Shown one piece after another: positions 36,558 through 43,849 of a stretch of 64,000 bases of DNA. Position 1 is the stretch's first letter. Each line of letters opens with the position of its first letter. Source of the stretch: Gammaproteobacteria bacterium UBA2965 (GTDB lineage Bacteria > Pseudomonadota > Gammaproteobacteria > Pseudomonadales > Azotimanducaceae); contig DEBD01000029.1 of assembly GCA_002348385.1 (NCBI GenBank), forward strand, positions 67,731-131,730. Reading direction: 5' to 3'. The notes beneath the pieces are model-generated. The model made no database searches, was not told where the DNA came from, and was given only the letters and a program-made list of their open reading frames with translations. The position numbers and the translations under genes are program-made.

Positions 36558-38033
36558 GTGCGTTTGAAGGTTTTCATCGTGGTGGCTGCGTTGCTCGCGG
36601 CGGCAAACGCTTGGTCCGACGATCATGTGATCCGGGTTGCGTCGAAGAACTTCAACGAGTCCTACATTCTTGCGGAGAGCGCCGCACAGCTGCTCGAGTC
36701 CGGGGGTTTCGAGGTGGAGAGACGCTTCGGGCTGGGTGGCACGCTCATCTGTTTTCAGGCGCTGGAGAACGACGAGATCGACGTCTACGTCGAGTATTCC
36801 GGCACTCTGGAGCAAGTCATTCTCAAGCTGGGTGCGCACGCTGGCCTTGATGAACTGCGCAGCCGAGTCAGCGAGCGGAATCTGGCCCTGCTGGCGCCGC
36901 TGGGATTCAACAATACTTACGCGCTGGCCCTGCGTTCCGGCCTGGCTCAAGAGCGGGGGCTTGCGCGCATCTCGGATCTGTCCGCACATCCCGACTTGCG
37001 AGTGGTGGTCAGTCACGAGTTCCTCGAGCGGGAGGATGGCTGGCCGGGGCTCGCGGCTGCCTACGGCCTGGTCAATCAGGTCACCGGCCTAGAGCACGGT
37101 CTCGCCTACCAGGCAATCAATCAGGGCACCATCGACGTCACCGACGCGTACTCTACCGATGGGGAGCTGGCCCGCTATGAGCTGACGCTACTGGAGGACG
37201 ACAAGGGATTTTTTCCGGCATACCTGGCGGTGCCGCTGGTACGGGCTGATCTGGACCCGGCGGCGCAGGCCCTGCTGTCTTCGCTGGGAAATACGTTTAC
37301 AGATGCCAGCATGCAGGCGTTGAACGCGCAGGTGGTGTTCGGTGGCCAGACCTTCGCCCAGGTGGCTAGGGAATTTCTTGCGTCGCAGAAGCTGGCATCC
37401 ACGGTCGCTTCGGTGCCTACTCTTTGGGAGGATTTGGGGCGCAATACCCTGGTGCATCTGAAGCTCACCGGCATCGCCCTGGGTTTTGCGGTGGTAGCCG
37501 GCATTGGGCTGAGCCTCTTGGTGTTCAGAAACGCGGTGGCCTCGCGTGCGCTGCTGTACGTGAGCGGGCTGATGCAGACCATTCCGTCCATCGCGCTGCT
37601 GGCGTTGATGATACCGTTGCTGGGTATTGGGGCCGTGCCTGCCATCGTGGCCCTGTTCCTTTACTCGCTGCTGCCCATGCTACGCAACACCATCACCGCG
37701 CTCACGACCATCGACCCCACGTTGATTCGCGTGGCTATCGCTATGGGGCTTTCCGACGCGCAGCAGCTGCGTCATGTATACGTGCCGCTCTCCATGCCGA
37801 GCATTCTCGCCGGCGTGCGTACGGCGGCGGTGATCAGTATCGGTACGGCCACCCTGGCGGCCTTCATCGGAGCAGGCGGTCTGGGGGACCCTATCGTGAC
37901 GGGCCTGGCGCTGAATGACGTGGGACTCATCCTGCAGGGCGCGGTGCCGGCGGCGCTGCTGGCCATCGTCACGGAACTGGTTTTCGAAGGGGTGGAGCGT
38001 CTGGTGCTGCCTGGGCATATGCGAAGGCAGTAA
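36558..38033 (+). CDS. Fused substrate-binding protein and permease of an osmoprotectant-type ABC importer
   Basis: The 491-residue protein begins with a signal peptide (about 1-20), then an OpuAC-type binding domain (about 22-285: SKNFNESYILAE, LGGTLICFQALENDEIDVYVEYSGT), then a permease domain (about 290-485) with six or so helices and the GAGGLGDPIVTGL coupling region. In the well-known fusions of this class (for example EgtU) the permease comes first; here the binding domain is N-terminal. Ligand could be betaine, choline, carnitine or ergothioneine. GTG at 36558 has AAGGAG 11 bp upstream. Confidence 0.87.
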   Translation: MRLKVFIVVAALLAAANAWSDDHVIRVASKNFNESYILAESAAQLLESGGFEVERRFGLGGTLICFQALENDEIDVYVEYSGTLEQVILKLGAHAGLDELRSRVSERNLALLAPLGFNNTYALALRSGLAQERGLARISDLSAHPDLRVVVSHEFLEREDGWPGLAAAYGLVNQVTGLEHGLAYQAINQGTIDVTDAYSTDGELARYELTLLEDDKGFFPAYLAVPLVRADLDPAAQALLSSLGNTFTDASMQALNAQVVFGGQTFAQVAREFLASQKLASTVASVPTLWEDLGRNTLVHLKLTGIALGFAVVAGIGLSLLVFRNAVASRALLYVSGLMQTIPSIALLALMIPLLGIGAVPAIVALFLYSLLPMLRNTITALTTIDPTLIRVAIAMGLSDAQQLRHVYVPLSMPSILAGVRTAAVISIGTATLAAFIGAGGLGDPIVTGLALNDVGLILQGAVPAALLAIVTELVFEGVERLVLPGHMRRQ

Positions 38034-38041
38034 GCTCCCTG

Positions 38042-38057
38042 AGAGCCCGCTGGCTCT
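38042..38057. terminator. Short hairpin between convergent genes
   Basis: AGAGCC-CGCT-GGCTCT is a 6-bp stem with a 4-base loop in the 31-bp gap between the ABC permease and the convergent response regulator. There is no T run on either strand, so it is at best a weak or Rho-assisted terminator. Confidence 0.3.
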
Positions 38058-38064
38058 GCTGGAC

Positions 38065-39066
38065 CTAGCGAACCAACCCGGCCCGATAGGCGTCGTAGGA
38101 CGTGCGTGAGGCGTCAAAGTCGATATCGGCGGGAGGATCGATGGATACGCCCAGGTACCAGTCAGTCTCTCCTCGAATGTGCTCCAGGGTCACCATGCTC
38201 TCGGCCCAACCGAAGCGTTCTTCACCGAAGTAGTTGCCCGGTTGGTCTCCGGAAAACAGGCAAGCGGCACGCCGCTCGCCGATACTGGTGCGAACCGCTT
38301 CGGGCGCGTTGTGCCGGATGGCAAAATCCAGCTGAGCATGCAGCGCCGCAGCGTCGAGAATTAGCAACCTTTGCATGGATCCGTCCGAGCGAAGCAGCAG
38401 GAATCCGGGCGGTTCGTCTACCAGGTAGTACTCGATGAAGCGCTCCTGCTGCATCAACTGGGCTACCCAGGTGCGGATAGCCGGGTCCATCAGAAACTGG
38501 GGTGGGCTGACGGACAGGGCGTTTCTCAGGCGTGCGGTGTGCTGAGCGAAATACGCCTGGTTCAGCTCTTCCATGTACGCGATGGTGGTGGCAATGGCGT
38601 CGGTACCTTGCTTTGGTACAAAGCGATGGAGCAACCCCGCATTGAATGCCTCTACGGCGAGTTTCTCGTCTGCAACACCGGTCAGCATGATGGTTCTCAG
38701 GTAGGGGTCGTTGAGCCCGGCGCACAGATCCAGCCCGTTCAGCGCCGGCATGGCGTAGTCCACAATGAGCACGGATACCCGGCGGAACCGCTCCACGTGG
38801 TTGATTTCCTGCTCGATCAAACTTAAATCCAGGTGGATGATGGCTTCGGAGCCGCCGGCCGGCGCTGCTGACAGGCAACGGTCGGCCAGCGGCTCCAGGG
38901 CGCACTCCTCGGTGAGGAAGTCGCGCGCCTCAAAAGGGTCCACAAACGAACGCCACGCCCAGCTGGCCGGCATCTCGAAGCACAAGCTTTCCAGGAAGGA
39001 CTCGTTGTCGTCTACCACGCACACCGTGGTGGGATGGAAGTAGGGGGCCAGTGCAAAGGGTTTCAT
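38065..39066 (-). CDS. Atypical response regulator with an insertion in the receiver domain
   Basis: The 333-residue product has receiver-domain residues D19-D20 (CVVDD), phosphoacceptor D103 (LIVDYAMP), T129 (MLTGVAD) and K152 (VPKQ). The distance D20-D103 is 83 residues where about 43 is usual, so some 40 residues (about 50-95) are inserted after the second strand. The ~170-residue C-terminal output domain (about 165-333) is not one I recognise; it has no DNA-binding or GGDEF/EAL motif. The ATG at 39066 overlaps the stop of an Arc-like gene (ATGA), so the two proteins are co-produced. Confidence 0.75.
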   Translation of the reverse strand: MKPFALAPYFHPTTVCVVDDNESFLESLCFEMPASWAWRSFVDPFEARDFLTEECALEPLADRCLSAAPAGGSEAIIHLDLSLIEQEINHVERFRRVSVLIVDYAMPALNGLDLCAGLNDPYLRTIMLTGVADEKLAVEAFNAGLLHRFVPKQGTDAIATTIAYMEELNQAYFAQHTARLRNALSVSPPQFLMDPAIRTWVAQLMQQERFIEYYLVDEPPGFLLLRSDGSMQRLLILDAAALHAQLDFAIRHNAPEAVRTSIGERRAACLFSGDQPGNYFGEERFGWAESMVTLEHIRGETDWYLGVSIDPPADIDFDASRTSYDAYRAGLVR

Positions 39067-39365
39067 GTGAGCAGACTCTGCAGGGCCTGTCGCTTGTCTT
39101 TGCTCAAACGCCGATAGGTTCGGATGAGCTCGCGTTCCTCCTGGGTCAGTTGCGGCTTGAGAATCCGCTCGAGCTGTTCGTGCAGCGGCGGTGCCAGGCC
39201 GCGCTCCGATGCGTCTGTGGGTATGCCGCTGAACGACTGATGCAGACGCGCTACAATGTCCGAGTTCATGCTTCGCCGGTAGTGTTGTGCGGACTCGGCG
39301 ATCTGAACGCGCATTTCTAGAGGCAGGCGTACCACAAACTTGTAGGGCTTTTCTTTGCTTGGCAT
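39063..39365 (-). CDS. Arc-family ribbon-helix-helix DNA-binding protein
   Basis: The 100-residue product has an Arc-type ribbon-helix-helix at about 7-45: KFVVRLPLEM gives the beta ribbon that reads DNA and YRRSMNSDIVARL the second helix. The C-terminal part (73-100, LTQEERELIRTYRRLSKDKRQ) is a charged helical tail. Proteins of this kind include phage Arc and Pseudomonas AmrZ/AlgZ. ATG at 39365 is the start; its stop is fused to the response regulator start. No toxin gene is next to it. It could autoregulate the 167-bp divergent promoter region shared with the ABC operon. Confidence 0.8.
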   Translation of the reverse strand: MPSKEKPYKFVVRLPLEMRVQIAESAQHYRRSMNSDIVARLHQSFSGIPTDASERGLAPPLHEQLERILKPQLTQEERELIRTYRRLSKDKRQALQSLLT

Positions 39366-39532
39366 GGTGTGATCGCTTTCGATTGATCTGGATTCTATCG
39401 AGCACGGCCAGTCTGTAGCTGGAATCTTCCCCAGGCTGCAGTTCCAATGATCAGGGTAGCGCCCAATAAATTTACCAACAAGAGATGTCAAAGTGATATC
39501 AACCGCTGGTTGCGAAGCAAGTTGATGGGCTT

Positions 39533-40219
39533 GTGATTGATCAACTGCTCAACGCGAAAGATCTTGCGAAATCGTTCGAGGACGGTGCATCCACGAGGGC
39601 AGTGCTGCGCCGCATTTCGGTGTCGCTCAAGGCGGGAGAAACTCTGGCGCTGTGTGGTCCCAGCGGCTCGGGTAAGTCGACGTTGCTGAACTTGTTGGCG
39701 GGAGTGATTGCGCCTGATGCGGGGGAAGTCTGGCTGACCCTGCCGGACGGGTCCATGAATCTTGCCTCGTTGAGCGAGAAGCAGCGTAGCGCGGTACGCA
39801 GGCGGCACATGGGCTATGTGTTCCAGTTCTTCAACCTGGTTCCCACGTTGACGGTGCGAGAGAACGTGCTGCTGCCGCTGGAGCTGGCGGGGCGCGAAGC
39901 GCTTGCCGAAGAGGCGTTGTCCCGCCTGAGTAGTCTGGGGCTGGACACACGGCTCAACGACTTTCCGGAAACGCTATCGGGTGGCGAGCGTCAGCGCACG
40001 GCAATTGCGCGGGCCCTGGCACACAGGCCGTTGCTGGTGCTGGCGGACGAGCCCACTGGCAATCTGGATGCCGAGCGCAGCGAGGGCGTGGTGAGCGAGT
40101 TATGGAAGGCGGTGCGAGAACAGGGGTGTGCCCTGGTGGTGGCCACACACAGCGAGGCGGTGGCCCAGCGCGCCGATCGGGTGCTGCGCCTGGATGCGCC
40201 ACCTTCCGAGGGCGCCTAG
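39533..40219 (+). CDS. LolD/MacB-type ABC transporter ATPase
   Basis: The 228-residue ATPase has Walker [10 protein letters not shown] near residue 42, the signature [15 protein letters not shown] near 146, Walker [14 protein letters not shown] and H-loop ATHS. It belongs to the group that partners FtsX-like permeases (LolCDE, MacB, and uncharacterised export systems). The start is GTG at 39533. The permease gene starts on the base after its stop, so they form one transporter. A LolD ortholog is less likely because the permease differs from LolC/LolE. Confidence 0.88.
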   Translation: MIDQLLNAKDLAKSFEDGASTRAVLRRISVSLKAGETLALCGPSGSGKSTLLNLLAGVIAPDAGEVWLTLPDGSMNLASLSEKQRSAVRRRHMGYVFQFFNLVPTLTVRENVLLPLELAGREALAEEALSRLSSLGLDTRLNDFPETLSGGERQRTAIARALAHRPLLVLADEPTGNLDAERSEGVVSELWKAVREQGCALVVATHSEAVAQRADRVLRLDAPPSEGA

Positions 40220-42607
40220 ATGAAGTCGCGTGCCCTGCTGCTGCGCGCTCAGCTTCGGTTTCTCTCGCGTAGCCCCTGGAGTACGGCCACGGTGCTGTTG
40301 GGCGTGGCGCTGGGGGTGGCCTCCGTGGTTGCCGTGCATCAGCTCAACGTGCGCGTGAACGACGCGTTGTCCCTGGCCACGCCGGCGCACCTTTCGGGTG
40401 TGACCCACTTGCTTGATCGGGGGAATGAGCAGACCACTGCCGAGGATTACTTCGAGCTGCGGCGGCGCTGGCGCGCCGGCGAGCACCCTGGGGTGACTTC
40501 GCTGATACCGGTAGTGGAGGGGCAGTTGCTGGAGGACGGACGGCGCACCCGGGTGTTCGCGACGGATTGGCTGGCAGCCTCCGGCCTGCAGACCAACGAA
40601 GCCCTGCGCGGGCTCGCCATGGTTGGCCGTGACGCGGTAGTGGCTGATGCCGCCCTCGGCCTGGAAGCCGGAGACGAGATCGTGCTGGGCGGGTTGCGCT
40701 GCGTGGTGCTCGCCACGGTGCAGGGTGGGCTGGGGTCTGCGGTGTTTTCGGACATCGGTACCGGCCAGGAGATTCTTGGGCGTGATCCCGACCAGTTGGA
40801 TTATGTCGCCGCGGTTCGTGAGGATCCCCTGGCGGCGTTCAAAGATGTCATGGAGCAGGCGCTGCCGGGCAGCTCGGCCGGGTTTGCGCTGCCGGAAACC
40901 TGGGAGGTCGCCCGGTGGCGTGTGCGCTCCGTGAGCACTGAGTTACCCACCTTAGGATTCGCCCGCTCTATCCTGTTCAATCTTGGTGCGTTGGGGACGC
41001 TTACCCTGGTGGTGGCCTGGTTCCTCATCCACCAGGTGGCGGTGGTGTGGTACCGGCAGCGTCGTCCGCTCATGGAGCGCCTGCATCTCGTAGGCGTTTC
41101 CAGCGCCTTGTTGAACCGCCACTTCATCTTTTCTTTCGCTCTCATCGGCGTGGTTGCTACCGTGCTGGGCCTGCTTCTGGGTCCGACGCTGGCGGTCTGG
41201 GTAAGCCCGGTTCCAGCGTCCGATGAGGTGGGCAACGTCGCGCCTTGGGCATTGTTCAAGGGTGCGGCGTCTGGGGTTGGCGTTAGCGTTCTCGGCGCTT
41301 GGATGGCCTGTCGCCCAATGTCGTGGCGTCTGGCCCCCCGCCTGCTGTTGCTGGGCATGCTGGGCCTTATTTTGGCGGTGGGCTTGCGGTTCGAAGGAAG
41401 CGGGCTGGTGGGAGCGTTCGCCGCGGTACTGGCGTTGTGCCTGCTGGGCGTTCTCATGGTGCGGCCGCTCCTGGTGAAGACTAAAGTTCGCCGGCAGGGC
41501 CGTCTTGGATCGCTGCGCAGGCGCATCGGCTTGCGCGAGGTGGCCTGGCACCCGGCCGAGTCGGCGGTAGCCGTGGGCGCGCTGGGGCTTGCCGTGGGCG
41601 CGGGTATGGGCATCGGTGTCATGGTGGAGAGCTTCCGTGGTGACTTCGTGCGCATGCTGGATCAACGGCTGGCACATGAGGTCTTCGTGACTACAGGGGG
41701 CCGTGACCTGGTTGCCGCGTATGGTTGGTTGGCTGCGCGCGCGCCGAGTCACAGGGGGCAACTCTATGGTGAGGATCGCTTGCGCATCGGCGGCTTCGCA
41801 GTATCGCTGGGATACACCGACTTTGCCGCTGAGGAAGCGCTACGCTACGGGTTTCCCCGTGCTCTGGATGCCGGCGAGGTGTTGGTGAGTCAGCGCTTGG
41901 CGCGGTCGCTTGGTGTGGCTGCGGGATCTGCGCTTCGGGTCGACTCCGCTGGGGTTGCGTCTGGCGACGCTGCTGAAGGCAGGTCATTGCGCGTGGTGGG
42001 TGAGTTTCCCGGTTTTGGCGAGCCTGGCTTGCGGGCTCTGGTGGACACGGCCACCGCGGTGGAGCTTGGCGTGCCGGTTACCTTTGATCGAGCAAGTCTG
42101 ACGGGTGTGGATGATCAACTGCTGGATACGTGGGTCGAGGCGTTTCCGTGGCTGGCATTGCAGTCTCGCACGCAGATGCGTCAGCGCGCGTTGGATATTT
42201 TTGATCAGACTTTCGCTATAACAAGGAGTCTGACGTTGCTTAGCCTGCTTGTAGCGGCCATCGGTATGTACAACGCGTTGCTGGCTTTGCGTCTCAACCA
42301 GGTGCGCAGCGAGCAGCTGCTGCAGGCATTGGGGATCACGTCCGGCGAGAGGCGCACGTTGTCACTGATGCGCGCCCTCATGGTGGGCGGGCTGGCTTGT
42401 GCTGTGGCGCTCCCCGTGGGTCTGGGTATGGCCTATCTGTTGTGCGAGGTGGTCAATCCCAGGGCCTTCGGGTGGAAGTTGAGCTTTGCGCCTACCCTGA
42501 TGGATGTTGCCGTTCCACTGTTGCTTGCGGTGGCCGTTGCGTTGGTGACCGGACTGCTTCCTGCGCCACGGAGTGAGCTGCAGCTGGCGGAGGTGGAGGG
42601 TGTTTAA
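40220..42607 (+). CDS. FtsX-like ABC permease (large, two permease modules)
   Basis: The 795-residue protein has an N-terminal helix (about 18-38), a periplasmic domain (40-240), three helices (about 250-345), two or three more (about 375-420), a second module with helix (about 450-475), a second periplasmic domain (480-660) and three C-terminal helices (about 665-790). This is the duplicated FtsX layout of ABC exporters such as YbbP and DevC-like systems. It lies between its ATPase and a CrtC/AttH-like lipoprotein. It may extract or move a lipid or lipoprotein rather than import solutes. Confidence 0.85.
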   Translation: MKSRALLLRAQLRFLSRSPWSTATVLLGVALGVASVVAVHQLNVRVNDALSLATPAHLSGVTHLLDRGNEQTTAEDYFELRRRWRAGEHPGVTSLIPVVEGQLLEDGRRTRVFATDWLAASGLQTNEALRGLAMVGRDAVVADAALGLEAGDEIVLGGLRCVVLATVQGGLGSAVFSDIGTGQEILGRDPDQLDYVAAVREDPLAAFKDVMEQALPGSSAGFALPETWEVARWRVRSVSTELPTLGFARSILFNLGALGTLTLVVAWFLIHQVAVVWYRQRRPLMERLHLVGVSSALLNRHFIFSFALIGVVATVLGLLLGPTLAVWVSPVPASDEVGNVAPWALFKGAASGVGVSVLGAWMACRPMSWRLAPRLLLLGMLGLILAVGLRFEGSGLVGAFAAVLALCLLGVLMVRPLLVKTKVRRQGRLGSLRRRIGLREVAWHPAESAVAVGALGLAVGAGMGIGVMVESFRGDFVRMLDQRLAHEVFVTTGGRDLVAAYGWLAARAPSHRGQLYGEDRLRIGGFAVSLGYTDFAAEEALRYGFPRALDAGEVLVSQRLARSLGVAAGSALRVDSAGVASGDAAEGRSLRVVGEFPGFGEPGLRALVDTATAVELGVPVTFDRASLTGVDDQLLDTWVEAFPWLALQSRTQMRQRALDIFDQTFAITRSLTLLSLLVAAIGMYNALLALRLNQVRSEQLLQALGITSGERRTLSLMRALMVGGLACAVALPVGLGMAYLLCEVVNPRAFGWKLSFAPTLMDVAVPLLLAVAVALVTGLLPAPRSELQLAEVEGV

Positions 42608-43730
42608 TCCGCGCCTGTGGCGCTCTCGCGTGTTGGCAGGCGTCGTCGCGTTGGCCGCATGCACCCCTGTGGCGGAGGAATCCGAGTCCATGCAAGGTCA
42701 GCTGCGGTTGGGCGGCGTGTTGGGGGAAACCTCCGAGCCGTTCGCCCGTGCCGAAGCGCCGCGGGCGTTTCAGTTCCCCGCCGACCACGGGGCGCATCCC
42801 GATTACCGTAGCGAGTGGTGGTACCTGGTGGTCATGCTCACGGACGAAGCGGGAGAAGAGTTTGGGGTTCAATTCACTGTGTTTCGCCAGGCGTTGGCGG
42901 TCATGGAGCCGTCGGCCAATCCTTGGCGATCACCGCAGGCCTACATGGCTCATGCTGCGGTCACCTCGGTGGGCCGCGATGCCCACTGGGAAGCACAGCG
43001 CTTGGCCCGTGGCCATCCTGGGGTGGCGGGCGCCCGGGCGGAACCCTACGAAGTCGGCGTTGATGGATGGTCGCTCACCGGGATTGGGGGGGAGTCGGGA
43101 ACGTTCGCTACCCAGCGGCTTATCGTGGGAGCTCGCCGCTTCGAAATCGATCTCACCCTCGAGGTGGTCAAACCGCCGGTGCTGCAGGGTCATCAGGGGC
43201 TCAGCGCCAAGGGCCCTGACCAGGCTTCCTACTACTATTCCGTGCCACGCCTGACGGCAGCCGGGACGCTGGTGGTGGATGGGGCGCGACATCGGGTAAG
43301 TGGCAGCGCCTGGATGGATCGGGAGTGGAGTACCAGCGTTCTGTCGGAAGGCCAGCAGGGCTGGGACTGGTTCGCTGTGCATCTCGACGACCACACCGAA
43401 CTCATGGCTTTTCGCCTGCGCCGCAAGGATGGTGCACGCGATAAGTACGACCACGGTTTGATGGTCCGCCGAGATGGCTCAACGCGCCTGCTGGACCCGG
43501 AAGATTTCATGTTGGACCCAATACAATACTGGGTGGATGACTCCGGTGTGCGCTGGCCCGTTGGATGGAAGCTCACAGTGGGGGACAAAAGCTGGCGGCT
43601 GCGCGCGGCGGTGGATGACCAGCGTATGGACACAGCTATCGTATATTGGGAGGGCCTGATCAGAGTGTTCGACGCGCAGGGTGAGCGGGTGGGTAGTGGC
43701 TATATGGAGCTGACCGGATATGGCGCTTGA
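42600..43730 (+). CDS. CrtC/AttH-like lipocalin-fold lipoprotein
   Basis: The 376-residue product starts at GTG 42600, with AGGTGGAGG in front and an 8-bp overlap with the permease gene. It has a lipobox VALAAC (lipid-bearing Cys near residue 20) and the family core: PADHGAHPDYRSEWWYLVV, FGVQFTVFRQAL, YYYSVPRLTAAGTL, WMDREWSTSVLSEGQQGWDWFAVHLDD. This fold occurs in carotenoid 1,2-hydratase CrtC and in AttH of Agrobacterium. ABC transporter-AttH pairs are known across bacteria but their substrate is not. No carotenoid gene is nearby, so hydratase activity is not implied. Confidence 0.85.
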   Translation: MFNPRLWRSRVLAGVVALAACTPVAEESESMQGQLRLGGVLGETSEPFARAEAPRAFQFPADHGAHPDYRSEWWYLVVMLTDEAGEEFGVQFTVFRQALAVMEPSANPWRSPQAYMAHAAVTSVGRDAHWEAQRLARGHPGVAGARAEPYEVGVDGWSLTGIGGESGTFATQRLIVGARRFEIDLTLEVVKPPVLQGHQGLSAKGPDQASYYYSVPRLTAAGTLVVDGARHRVSGSAWMDREWSTSVLSEGQQGWDWFAVHLDDHTELMAFRLRRKDGARDKYDHGLMVRRDGSTRLLDPEDFMLDPIQYWVDDSGVRWPVGWKLTVGDKSWRLRAAVDDQRMDTAIVYWEGLIRVFDAQGERVGSGYMELTGYGA

Positions 43731-43797
43731 AGGGGTGACATTGGCCGCAAAACAGCCGCTTAAATATATCCGGTGGGGCACTAGGCTCGCGCGTCGA

Positions 43798-43811
43798 AAT
43801 TGTTCACAATT
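43798..43811. promoter_or_regulatory. Palindrome upstream of the REC-PAS-GGDEF-EAL gene
   Basis: AATTGT-TC-ACAATT is a perfect 14-bp dyad, 39 bp before the ATG at 43850. It is AT-rich in a GC-rich gap and lies downstream of a TATATC-type -10 candidate (43765-43770). It is a plausible operator for an unknown regulator. Confidence 0.4.
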
Positions 43812-43849
43812 GCGCACTGGAGTTAGCCACGCGTGGGGACGGTGGTGGT

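Noticed and set aside
39063..39365. Arc-like gene as antitoxin of a toxin-antitoxin pair
   Set aside because: The neighbours are a response regulator and an ABC operon; no small toxin-like frame is adjacent.
42600..43730. Carotenoid 1,2-hydratase (CrtC) function
   Set aside because: The fold matches, but no carotenoid genes are near and the ABC context points to transport.
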